This document shows, piece after piece, positions 1-6,925 of a stretch of DNA of 64,000 bases. Location: assembly GCF_010104355.1 (NCBI RefSeq), contig NZ_CP044972.1:3100001-3164000 (forward strand), given 5' to 3'. A program made the position numbers and the translations under genes. The notes beneath the pieces are model-generated. The model was given only the letters and a program-made list of their open reading frames with translations, was not told where the DNA came from and did no database searches. This DNA is from Hydrogenophaga sp. PBL-H3. GTDB taxonomy: Bacteria; Pseudomonadota; Gammaproteobacteria; Burkholderiales; Burkholderiaceae_C. How positions within the stretch are numbered: the first letter of the stretch is position 1; every line of letters begins with the position of its first letter.

Positions 1-211
1 GGCGCAACTGCTCAAGAACCTCACCGGAGGCCTGGGCATCGCACTGCTGACCACAGTGACCGGCCTCACCGGCAACATCCTGCTCGGCCTGCAGCTCATG
101 CGGCTGGACCGTTTTGCCGACGCGCTCGTGGCCGACACGCTGGCCACCACGCCACCCGCCACACAGGCCCTTGCAGGAGCGCCACATGGCGATCGGCCGC
201 CCGGTCCGTGA
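1..211 (+). CDS. MotA/TolQ/ExbB-type proton channel subunit, C-terminal fragment
   Basis: Read from base 2, this open frame gives about 69 residues and a TGA at 209-211; its start lies outside the window. A hydrophobic helix rich in Gly and Thr (around LGIALLTTVTGLTGN) is followed by a polar tail, as in the last transmembrane helix of MotA/TolQ/ExbB channel subunits. In this family that helix lines the ion pathway. The frame runs 26 bases into the next gene, which looks like the matching ExbD/MotB partner, so the two are probably translationally coupled. The family call rests on this short segment plus the neighbour. Confidence 0.6.
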   Translation, partial: AQLLKNLTGGLGIALLTTVTGLTGNILLGLQLMRLDRFADALVADTLATTPPATQALAGAPHGDRPPGP

Positions 212-797
212 CACAGAGACCGATCCGTTCTACGACATGTTGTTCAACATGCTGATCGCCTTCGTCTTCTGCTTCGTCATCGCCCTGCTCTCGTTCAACC
301 CCAAGTCGCGCAAGGCCGGCGACATCCCGGCCAAGGCCGAGTTCATCGTCACCATCTCCTGGCCTGACAACAACCCCAACGACATCGACGCCTGGGTCAA
401 CGAGCCAGGCGGCAAGACGCTGTGGTTTCGCGAGCGCGACGCCGGCATGCTGCACCTGGACCGCGACGACCGCGGCGCGAAGAACAACACCGTGATCGTC
501 AACGGCCGCGAGATCAGCAGCCCGGTGCGCCAGGAGATCGTCACGCTGCGCGGCCTGGTGCCGGGCGAATACGTGGTGAACGCCCACTACTACGACACGC
601 GCGACCAGCAACCGGTGGACGTGTCGGTGGCGGTGGTCAAGGTGAACCCGCAGGCCGAGATCGTGTTCACCGGCACGCAGCAGATTCCGCGCAAGGGCGA
701 CGAACGCACGCTGGTGCGCTTCAGCATCAACGACACCGGCGCGGTGACCGACATCAACACCCGACCTCTGACCATCGTTCAAAGAACCGGTCTCTGA
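186..797 (+). CDS. ExbD/MotB-like single-span stator protein with a DUF2135-like periplasmic domain
   Basis: This is a 203-residue inner-membrane protein. The ATG at 186 has AGGAG six bases upstream and overlaps the 3' end of the channel-like gene; an in-frame ATG at 114 would give an unlikely Arg/Pro-rich leader. Residues 13-37 form one transmembrane helix preceded and entered by acidic residues (Asp13, Asp17), the pattern of ExbD/TolR/MotB proteins whose Asp carries protons. The periplasmic part (about 55-190) has no OmpA peptidoglycan-binding domain. Instead it resembles DUF2135/YfaP beta-sandwich domains: WPDNNPNDIDAWVNEPGG near residue 60 and a GEYVVNAHYYD strand. An ion-driven channel coupled to such a domain is inferred; no function is known to me. 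Confidence 0.6.
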   Translation: MAIGRPVRDTETDPFYDMLFNMLIAFVFCFVIALLSFNPKSRKAGDIPAKAEFIVTISWPDNNPNDIDAWVNEPGGKTLWFRERDAGMLHLDRDDRGAKNNTVIVNGREISSPVRQEIVTLRGLVPGEYVVNAHYYDTRDQQPVDVSVAVVKVNPQAEIVFTGTQQIPRKGDERTLVRFSINDTGAVTDINTRPLTIVQRTGL

Positions 798-807
798 CAC
801 CACCACC

Positions 808-1332
808 ATGATCCCCACCGTTTCCTCCCAATTGCTGCTGCTGGTGCTTGTGTATGCGCTGCTCGCTTTCCTGCTCGTGTGCCTGCTGCTGGCCACGCGC
901 TGGCACTGGGGCGTGAAGGCTGGTGCGGTGCTGCTGGTCACCGGTTTCTATGCGCTCTCCCACAGCACGCTGCAAGGCATTGCCGGCTGGCCCAGCGACG
1001 ACGCACTGCCCCAGCGCTTCGTGCTGCTGTCCGCCGTGTTCGACGAACCCAGCCCCGGGCGCAACCACCCTGGCGCCATCTTCATCTGGGTCAACCCCAT
1101 GAAGGACAACAAGCCACTGGAGATGCCGCGCGTGCACCGCCTGCCGTACGAGAAAGACCTGGCGCGCATCCTGGGCGACGGCATCAAGAAGGCGCGCGAC
1201 GGCAACACCCAGATGGGCAGCACCGAGCCGATCCGCGGCCAGGGCGGCTTCGCCTGGCTGCGTCCCACCGGCAACGACAAACTGCAACTCAAGCTGAGCG
1301 ACCTGCCCCGCGCGCAATTGCCCGAAAAATGA
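808..1332 (+). CDS. Small membrane protein of the stator-like operon
   Basis: This 174-residue protein is not one I can assign to a family. It has two predicted transmembrane helices (about residues 8-29 and 35-52) followed by a soluble domain of about 120 residues containing FIWVNPMKDNKP and GQGGFAWLRP segments. It starts 10 bases after the stator-like gene and its stop overlaps the next start (ATGA), so it belongs to the same transcription unit. The soluble part most likely faces the periplasm. Its dependence on the ExbB/ExbD-like pair is inferred from gene order only. Confidence 0.6.
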   Translation: MIPTVSSQLLLLVLVYALLAFLLVCLLLATRWHWGVKAGAVLLVTGFYALSHSTLQGIAGWPSDDALPQRFVLLSAVFDEPSPGRNHPGAIFIWVNPMKDNKPLEMPRVHRLPYEKDLARILGDGIKKARDGNTQMGSTEPIRGQGGFAWLRPTGNDKLQLKLSDLPRAQLPEK

Positions 1333-2012
1333 AGCACCTCACCACCATCGGCCTGACCACCTTGCTCGCGGCCTGTCAGGGCACGCAGAGCGACAGCTGG
1401 TTCCCGCTCGTCGAAGGCAGTGCCCAGGTGTACGAGGTCAAGCTCACCAGCGAAGAAGCGCCGCCCGTGGACGAATGGACGCTGCGCGTGGAAGGCCCGC
1501 GCACGCTTGATGACCAGCGCGTGATGGTGCGCCACCACTCGGCGGGCGTGGGCTACTTCCTCAAGACCGACGAGACCGGCGTGAAGCGCGTGGCTACCCA
1601 GATGGACATCGACAGAGAGCCCACGCCCGACAAGGAGCCGGTGTGGGTGCTCAAGTCACCGTATGTGGTGGGCACCGAGTGGACCACCCCCACCGTGCCC
1701 TACCTGATCCTGCGGCGCAACGAACACCCGCGCGAACTGCGCTACAGCCACAAGGCGCTGATGTACTGGCGCATCGAGGCGGTGGACGACAGCGTGACCA
1801 CACCCACCGGCACCCACCAGCCCTGCCTGCGTGTGGTCGGCCGCGCCAACCTCAACCTCTTCACCGATCCGGTGAACGGCTTCACCGACGTGCCCCTCAC
1901 GAGCCGCGAGTGGTACTGCAAGGGCAAGGGACTGGTGAAGTTCGAGCGCGAGGAGAAGGTGCCCCAGGGCTTCCTGGTCGGCGGTAGCCTGGAGGCACAG
2001 TGGGTGCGCTGA
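1329..2012 (+). CDS. Predicted lipoprotein of the stator-like operon
   Basis: The product is 227 residues. The N-terminus is a lipoprotein signal: a hydrophobic stretch ending in Leu-Ala-Ala-Cys, with Cys16 as the predicted acylated residue. The mature part is predicted to be all-beta, with several paired Trp/Tyr strands (WFPLVEGSAQVYEV, YMYWRIEAV-like, SREWYCKGKGLVKFE). I do not recognise a family. The ATG at 1329 overlaps the upstream stop by four bases. Last gene of the operon; a hairpin follows immediately. It could connect the inner-membrane complex to the outer membrane, but that is inference. Confidence 0.6.
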   Translation: MKHLTTIGLTTLLAACQGTQSDSWFPLVEGSAQVYEVKLTSEEAPPVDEWTLRVEGPRTLDDQRVMVRHHSAGVGYFLKTDETGVKRVATQMDIDREPTPDKEPVWVLKSPYVVGTEWTTPTVPYLILRRNEHPRELRYSHKALMYWRIEAVDDSVTTPTGTHQPCLRVVGRANLNLFTDPVNGFTDVPLTSREWYCKGKGLVKFEREEKVPQGFLVGGSLEAQWVR

Positions 2013-2025
2013 GCTTCAGCGCACC
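2003..2025. terminator. Perfect 10-bp hairpin between convergent genes
   Basis: GGTGCGCTGA at 2003-2012 pairs perfectly with TCAGCGCACC at 2016-2025 around a 3-base loop. It overlaps the stop of the lipoprotein gene and lies 8 bases beyond the stop of the convergent outer-membrane protein gene. There is no clear T tract on either side, so it may be a bidirectional transcription or RNA-end structure rather than a classical terminator. Confidence 0.5.
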
Positions 2026-2032
2026 ACGATCA

Positions 2033-2932
2033 TCAGAAAATCTGCAACAGGCGCAGGTTGATGCGGCCGTCTTCCTTGAAGCCGGTGCGCACCGAGGCGT
2101 CGCGTCCGTAGGTAGCCAGCACCTGCGTCTTGGGGCCAATGAAATGCGCCACACCGAACTGGAACTTGGTGGTGGCGAGGCGGTCGTCCTGGCTCACACC
2201 GTTGATCTTGGTTTCGCCACCCGTGGTGTGGGAGACGCCGGCGCGCAGATCGGTGGTGGCCGAGAGCTGGTAGCGCAGGAAGGCCTGGGCCTGGAACAGG
2301 GGCTTCTGCTCCATCGTGGCGCTGCTCGCTCCGAAGTCCTTGTTCTTGCCATGGATCTGCACGTCGGCCGCCATGTCCAGCGTGACCTTGTCGGACAGCG
2401 GCGTGATGTAGCCAGCCTGCAGCGCGTACTTCCAGCGGTTCTCGCCCAAGCTCAGGGGGTCGTTGCGGTCGTACTGGCCGGTGGGCACGAACACGAACGG
2501 CGTGATGCCGAAGTGGGTCTTGTCGCCGGGCTTGGTGAGCCACACGGTGGCCGCCAGCAGCAGGTCACCCACGCCGGTGTTGCTGCCCAGCGCGGCGATG
2601 TCGTTCTTGGCGCTGAGCTTGCCAAACGGCAGCAGGAACTGCGGATCGACGATGTAGCCACCGATGTCCATGAAGTGCACGCCGCGCACGATGCCGATGT
2701 CGGAGTTCAGCTTCGGGTTGATCGGCACCTGGTTGCCACCAGCGTAGAGCTTGTCGCGCGAGGCGTGCTGGTAGTACACGAGGCCCAGGCTGGTGCCGGC
2801 GGGCAGCGCGGTGTAGTCGCCCGCATCGACGTCGATGGCGTGCGCCGGCAGGGCCAGCAGGGTGGCGGCGGTGATCACGCTCAAGGCCAGGGCCTTGGAG
2901 CGGCGCGTGTTCAGGTGGGAAATGGTGGGCAC
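2033..2932 (-). CDS. Outer-membrane channel protein, phenol MetA-pathway (SphA-like) family
   Basis: The product is 299 residues. The start is GTG at 2932, with GGAG six bases upstream and a normal Sec signal behind it ending ALPAHA; longer in-frame starts add a charged leader incompatible with a signal peptide. The mature protein has alternating beta strands (GDLLLAATVWL, THFGITPFVFVPTG, WKYALQAGYITPL) and ends in a hydrophobic residue (LRLLQIF), typical of outer-membrane barrels of the MetA-pathway phenol degradation family, which often accompany aromatic or hydrophobic substrate use. It is transcribed divergently from the GAF/HTH regulator at 3092, a likely control partner. Substrate unknown. 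Confidence 0.75.
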   Translation of the reverse strand: MPTISHLNTRRSKALALSVITAATLLALPAHAIDVDAGDYTALPAGTSLGLVYYQHASRDKLYAGGNQVPINPKLNSDIGIVRGVHFMDIGGYIVDPQFLLPFGKLSAKNDIAALGSNTGVGDLLLAATVWLTKPGDKTHFGITPFVFVPTGQYDRNDPLSLGENRWKYALQAGYITPLSDKVTLDMAADVQIHGKNKDFGASSATMEQKPLFQAQAFLRYQLSATTDLRAGVSHTTGGETKINGVSQDDRLATTKFQFGVAHFIGPKTQVLATYGRDASVRTGFKEDGRINLRLLQIF

Positions 2933-3012
2933 GTGGGTCTCCGGTTTTTGAATGCCGTCCGGGAACTTTCCCGGTCGGGCCCTGAGGGCGCGGCGATCGT
3001 ACGTTCGCAGCC

Positions 3013-3046
3013 AGGTGCAACGCACCTAAGTAAATACCCGGTGCAA
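3013..3046. promoter_or_regulatory. Candidate operator in the divergent region of porin and regulator
   Basis: A 15-bp palindrome, AGGTGC-AAC-GCACCT, lies at 3013-3027, and the half-site GGTGCAA at 3014-3020 recurs at 3040-3046. The position, between an outer-membrane protein gene and a Fis-HTH regulator, fits an operator for the latter. No comparison with a characterised site was possible. Confidence 0.35.
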
Positions 3047-3091
3047 ACAGTGTCTCGTCGCAGAACACTTTTCTGACGTGAGGAACCGCCC

Positions 3092-4342
3092 ATGAAGCCC
3101 CGGCCACCGACCGCACGAACGTTCGTCAAGCGCGCGGGCTTTCAAGCGCCCAACCCGTTTTTCGCCACGCCCGAGCAACTGATCGGCCTGGCGCGCGAGC
3201 GCTTCTTCTCGCAGGGCGAACGCCCCTCGGGCCTGGTCTCGGAGCAAGTCATCCAGTCGTGGATCCGCTGCGTCGGCGCGCGCCGCGATCCAGAGAAACC
3301 GCTGGGTTTCGACCCGGTCACCAAGTCGCGCCTGGTCAATGTGCTGGGGCGCAACCGGCAGTTGCTGCAGGCCGCCAGCGCCGACCTCGACCAGCTCGAC
3401 GCCACACTGGCGGGCACGCCCTGCAAGGCCATCCTGACCAGCCACGAAGGCGTGGTGGTGCGCTCAACGCCCACGGCCAGGGGCGAAGGCGTGTTGATGC
3501 CCATCATCACGCGCGTGGGTGTAAACCTGGACGAAGACGCCGCGGGCACCAACGCGCCCAGTGTGGCCGCGCGCACTGGCGAGGCCTGCCTGGTGCGTGG
3601 CGGGGAACACTTCTTCGACGGCATCCGGTCGATGCACTGCGTGGCCGCCCCGGTGCACCACGCCAACGGCAGCATCGCCGGCGTGCTCGACATCTCCTGC
3701 GAGGGCGGCGCCTTCAGCTTCGATCCGATGGTGGTGGTGCGCATGTACGCCACCGTGATCGAAAACCGGCTGTTCGAGGTGCAGTCCGCGCGCCTGTTGC
3801 TGCTGCGCTTCCAGTACGGGCGCAGCATGATCGGAACGCCGCTGGAAGGACTGGCGGCGGTGGACGGCACCGGGCAGATCGTGTCGCTCAACGCCTTCGG
3901 CATGAGCCTGCTGGGATTCGGCATCCGGCCCGATGCGGACCCGTCCACCGAGGCCATGCTGGGCCTGTCGTTCAACCAGCTCATGGACATCGGCCGGCGT
4001 GGCGACCCACATGCCCAGCGCCTGCCCAACGGCCTGACCCTGTGGATCGAGGTGCAACCGCAGGCCTCGATGCGCGCGGCCGTGGAGTCCGTGCCGCCCA
4101 TGGCGCAGGAGCCAGCAAAAGCACCCGCGCAGGCCGTGGCGCCGAGCCTTCACACCCTGCAGGACGCCAGCCGCTCGGTGATCGAAGCCACCCTCGCCAG
4201 CTGCAAGGGCAACGTCGCGCGCGCCGCGCGAATGCTGGGTGTGTCGCGCGGGCTGCTTTACCGCCGACTGGCGGAGTGGCGCCAGCCGCCGCAAAGCGCT
4301 GACGAAGGCCAAGCACACGCGACGAGGAGCTCGTCCGCTTGA
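3092..4342 (+). CDS. GAF-domain transcriptional regulator with Fis-type HTH, lacking an AAA+ domain
   Basis: The product is 416 residues; the ATG at 3092 has GAGG eight bases upstream. The N-terminal part resembles AcoR-like activators: a conserved lead segment (SEQVIQSWIRC near residue 50), then a GAF-like sensor (about 85-230, with EDAAGTNAPS and HCVAAPVHHANGSIAGVLDIS). A PAS-like segment follows (about 240-310). The C-terminus carries the Fis-type HTH (IEATLASCKGNVARAARMLG, about 365-400). The central AAA+ ATPase with GAFTGA loop that defines sigma-54 activators is absent, so it should act without sigma-54. Likely controls the divergent porin gene. Confidence 0.75.
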   Translation: MKPRPPTARTFVKRAGFQAPNPFFATPEQLIGLARERFFSQGERPSGLVSEQVIQSWIRCVGARRDPEKPLGFDPVTKSRLVNVLGRNRQLLQAASADLDQLDATLAGTPCKAILTSHEGVVVRSTPTARGEGVLMPIITRVGVNLDEDAAGTNAPSVAARTGEACLVRGGEHFFDGIRSMHCVAAPVHHANGSIAGVLDISCEGGAFSFDPMVVVRMYATVIENRLFEVQSARLLLLRFQYGRSMIGTPLEGLAAVDGTGQIVSLNAFGMSLLGFGIRPDADPSTEAMLGLSFNQLMDIGRRGDPHAQRLPNGLTLWIEVQPQASMRAAVESVPPMAQEPAKAPAQAVAPSLHTLQDASRSVIEATLASCKGNVARAARMLGVSRGLLYRRLAEWRQPPQSADEGQAHATRSSSA

Positions 4343-4368
4343 AAGCGAAGTGGTGGCGCTGAGGCCCG

Positions 4369-5835
4369 TCAGTTCACAGAGCGTGGCAAGCCTGCAGCCA
4401 CGTCCCTGAAAGCCGCCAACGCGGCTTCCAGGTGGTCGATGATTTCCTGTTGCAGCACATCAGGCGGGGGCAAATCGGCCAGGTTGTCCAGGCTGTCGTC
4501 TTTGAGCCAGAACACATCCAGGCTGGCCTTGTCACGCGCCAGCAAATCAGCCACCGGGTAGAACTTGAAGCGTTCGCTTTCGGTGCGTTGGTGCCGGTTC
4601 TCAGGGTGGTAGCAAGCCACGAAATCTTGCAGGTCGGCCACGCTCAGCGTGCGCGTCTTCAGCGTGAAGTGTTTGTTGGTGCGCAAGTCGTAGAACCACA
4701 CGCCCTGGGTGTGGGTGCGGCCGTCTTTTGGAGCCGCGTCGAAAAACACCACGTTCGCCTTCACGCCTTGCGCGTAAAAAATGCCGGTAGGCAACCGCAA
4801 GATGGTGTGCACATCACAAGTCTCCAGCCACTTGCGGCGAATCTTCTCGCCCGCGCCCCCTTCAAACAACACGTTGTCGGGCAGCACCACCGCCGCCTTG
4901 CCCGTCACCTTCAGCATGCTCACGATGTGCTGCAGAAAGTTCAGCTGCTTGTTGCTCGTGGTGGTCCAGAAATCCTGGCGCTCATAGGTCAGCGCGTCGC
5001 GGTCTTCTTCACCCTCTTCGTTGGTGAAGGTCATGCTGCTCTTCTTGCCAAACGGCGGATTCGCCAACACGTAGTCAACGTGTTGTGGAGGCTCGCTGAT
5101 CAACGCATCGGCCCGCTGCACCAGCGGCTCTTCCACCATGTCGCCCACGTTGTGCAGAAACAGGTTCATCAAACACAGGCGGCGCGTGCTCGCCACGATC
5201 TCGTTGCCGTAGAACGTCTTGTCTTTCAGGAACGTCGCCTGCTTCTTGTTCAGCGTCTGGCCCGGGCGCGTCAGCCACTGGTGCACACCCAGAAAAAAGC
5301 CGCCCGTGCCACAGGCCGGATCCGCCACCGTCTTCAAAGGCTCGGGGCGCACGCACTCCACCATGGCCTGGATCACCGCGCGCGGCGTGAAGTACTGGCC
5401 TGCGCCACTCTTGGTGTCTTCGGCGTTCTTCTGCAGCAGGCCTTCGTACAGATCGCCCTTGGTGTCGGCGTCCATGCCGACCCAGCTCTCGGCGTCGATC
5501 ATCTGCACCAAGCGGCTGAGCTTCGCCGGGTCCTGGATCTTGTTTTGTGCCTTGAAGAAAATCGCGCCCAGCATGCCCGGCTCATGCCCCAGCCGCTGCA
5601 GGATGGTGAGGTAGTGCGCCTCCAGCGGTTCGCCCGTCTTCTTGCGCAGGCTCGCCCAGTCGCAGCTCTTGGGCACGTGGGTCTGCCGGTTGTACGGCTC
5701 CTGCGTGTACTCATGTGCCATCTTCAGGAACAACAGGTAGGTCAGTTGCTCCAGGTAGTCGCCGTAGCCCACGCCGTCGTCCTTGAGCGTGTGGCAGAAA
5801 TTCCAGACCTTCTGGATCAGGGTGGAGGTGTTCAT
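4369..5835 (-). CDS. hsdM: Type I restriction-modification system, DNA methyltransferase subunit
   Basis: The product is 488 residues, a usual HsdM length. It transfers methyl groups from S-adenosylmethionine to adenine within the target chosen by HsdS. Visible motifs are the N-terminal HsdM helical domain (start to about 130), the SAM-binding motif DPACGTGGF at 172-180 and the catalytic NPPF at 259-262 of gamma-class N6-adenine methylases. It is the last gene of the RM operon and is separated from the upstream DUF3800 gene by 301 bases containing repeats. That arrangement could give the methylase separate expression control. Its stop lies 26 bases from the convergent regulator gene. Confidence 0.93.
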   Translation of the reverse strand: MNTSTLIQKVWNFCHTLKDDGVGYGDYLEQLTYLLFLKMAHEYTQEPYNRQTHVPKSCDWASLRKKTGEPLEAHYLTILQRLGHEPGMLGAIFFKAQNKIQDPAKLSRLVQMIDAESWVGMDADTKGDLYEGLLQKNAEDTKSGAGQYFTPRAVIQAMVECVRPEPLKTVADPACGTGGFFLGVHQWLTRPGQTLNKKQATFLKDKTFYGNEIVASTRRLCLMNLFLHNVGDMVEEPLVQRADALISEPPQHVDYVLANPPFGKKSSMTFTNEEGEEDRDALTYERQDFWTTTSNKQLNFLQHIVSMLKVTGKAAVVLPDNVLFEGGAGEKIRRKWLETCDVHTILRLPTGIFYAQGVKANVVFFDAAPKDGRTHTQGVWFYDLRTNKHFTLKTRTLSVADLQDFVACYHPENRHQRTESERFKFYPVADLLARDKASLDVFWLKDDSLDNLADLPPPDVLQQEIIDHLEAALAAFRDVAAGLPRSVN

Positions 5836-5847
5836 GCGGCCGCCCTT

Positions 5848-5967
5848 ATCAAGTACCCATCAAGCAAATTCGAAAGCTGCAAGCTGTTGTTTTTCATATG
5901 TTTTTCAGAAACAAGCCACCGCACCGGGCTCATCGACAGGGGTTCCATCAAGTACCCATCAAGCAAA
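5848..5967. repeat. Two identical 21-bp direct repeats before hsdM, each a tandem of ATCAAG
   Basis: The sequence beginning ATCAAGTACCCATCAAG is identical at 5848-5868 and 5947-5967, exactly 99 bases apart. Within each copy ATCAAG occurs twice, 11 bases apart, so four hexamers lie on a near-helical spacing. On the hsdM strand each copy contains a minimal frame ATG-GGT-ACT-TGA. The nearer copy ends 12 bases from the hsdM start codon, so a bound protein or the mini-frame could affect hsdM expression. Alternatively it is a recombination footprint. Confidence 0.7.
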
Positions 5968-6002
5968 AAACCGCTCGCCGTTCCGGATCCGGTACCGTAA
6001 AA

Positions 6003-6131
6003 TCCACCCGGCAGGCAAGCGTGAGAATGTAGAGGTTGCTGGAAACGGCAACAGCCCGAACGGGTGGGATCCTCGACCTCAGGGCCTGCACCTTTTTTGC
6101 CCAACGCCCGCTCACTGCGGGCGTTTTGCTT
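6003..6131 (+). ncRNA. Candidate small RNA with intrinsic terminator, antisense orientation to the RM operon
   Basis: A terminator-like hairpin, AACGCCCGC (6103-6111) pairing with GCGGGCGTT (6117-6125), is followed by TTTTGCTT. It points along the plus strand although all surrounding genes are on the minus strand. Upstream of it are TAAAAT at about 5998-6003, a possible -10, and a stretch with self-complementary segments (TTGCTGG...CAGCCC, GGGCCTGCACC). No protein frame fits. The 5' end is a guess; no matching RNA family was recognised. Confidence 0.35.
6103..6131 (+). terminator. Intrinsic terminator, plus-strand direction
   Basis: Nine-bp stem with a 5-base loop followed by TTTTGCTT. The minus-strand side has no T run, so it does not look like the terminator of the DUF3800 gene. 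Confidence 0.55.
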
Positions 6132-6136
6132 GGTGA

Positions 6137-6925
6137 TCATGGTTTGCGAGCCGCATCGGCTGTGCCCAGCACACGCGCCACCTCGGTCGCATCGCCGCAC
6201 CAGAACTTCAAACCATAGCCGTCCAGCCGCTGCTGATGGCGGTACAGCGTTGGGCTGAGCAGACGCAAATAGCGGTCTTCCACCTCGCCATACGGATTCT
6301 TGTTCACTGAGAAGAACAGACCCGAAGCCACCGCGTCCACCAACTGCAGACCGGCCAACTGATCGTGGTTCACGGCGCGAATGAGCGCGGGATCGATCAC
6401 GTTCCAGTCCACCCGCACGCCGTTGGAAGGCTCGTCTTTCAGCTTCTGCAGGTAACCACGCAGTTCGTCGTAGGACATGGCGCTGCGGTTGGAAAACACC
6501 ATCTCCACCCGCCCATCGCCCACGCCTGTGCGCCGGTTGTCCCGGCACAACCACGACACCCGCTCGGCCAGCAACCGTGTCGCGTAGCGGTACAGCGAAT
6601 AGCGCTGCTGTTGAAACACCTCGGGCTCGGGGATCGACGGCTTGTGAATCAGCACATTCACCGTGCGCAGCGGCGCACTGCCCACCAACCGTGCCAACGG
6701 CACGCGTTGCTCGTGTTTGAGATCGCGAAAGTGCAGCACCTGCTTGGGCTGCTTCTTCAGCAACTCACGCGCCTGGCGGGCCAGCTGCACCACCTGCAGA
6801 TCGTTTTCCTTGCGCACCACCAGTGCCGACAACACGAACCAGCGCGAACTGCCCTGTTCGTTGTCCATGAACTTGAAGCCTTCACAGCCCGACTCGTCCA
6901 CGTAGGCGACAAAACTGGTGGTCAT
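6137..6925 (-). CDS. DUF3800 domain protein within the type I RM operon
   Basis: The product is 262 residues. The start is the ATG at 6925, which overlaps the hsdS stop (ATGA), giving MTTSFVAYVDESGCEG. The YVDESG near the N-terminus with later acidic residues (HFRDLKH near 85, FSNRSAM near 150, NHDQLAGLQLVDAVA near 205) is the DUF3800 signature. DUF3800 is thought to have an RNase H-like fold with an acidic active site, and such genes recur in mobile and defence neighbourhoods, but no activity is established. Translational coupling to hsdS suggests it works with the RM system. Confidence 0.75.
   Translation of the reverse strand: MTTSFVAYVDESGCEGFKFMDNEQGSSRWFVLSALVVRKENDLQVVQLARQARELLKKQPKQVLHFRDLKHEQRVPLARLVGSAPLRTVNVLIHKPSIPEPEVFQQQRYSLYRYATRLLAERVSWLCRDNRRTGVGDGRVEMVFSNRSAMSYDELRGYLQKLKDEPSNGVRVDWNVIDPALIRAVNHDQLAGLQLVDAVASGLFFSVNKNPYGEVEDRYLRLLSPTLYRHQQRLDGYGLKFWCGDATEVARVLGTADAARKP

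Larger units (their letters stand above)
5836..6136. other. Intergenic region upstream of hsdM
   Basis: 301 bases between the DUF3800 gene and hsdM. It is more AT-rich than its surroundings near hsdM. It holds two copies of a 21-bp repeat (5848-5868 and 5947-5967), a candidate plus-strand small RNA ending in a hairpin and T run (about 6003-6131), and presumably the promoter of hsdM on the minus strand. No convincing protein-coding frame is present. Confidence 0.6.

Noticed and set aside
1-2012. The left-edge operon as a Zorya-type (ZorAB) defence system
   Set aside because: Zorya ZorB carries an OmpA domain and the operon encodes large helicase or nuclease effectors; none is seen here and the periplasmic domain is DUF2135-like.
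2000-3076. Long plus-strand open frame across the porin gene
   Set aside because: It is the antisense shadow of a gene with a clear signal peptide, barrel strands and ribosome-binding site on the other strand.
6003-6131. SRP RNA, 6S RNA, tmRNA or RNase P RNA in the hsdM upstream region
   Set aside because: None of the conserved sequences of these RNAs is present; only a generic structured RNA with terminator remains possible.
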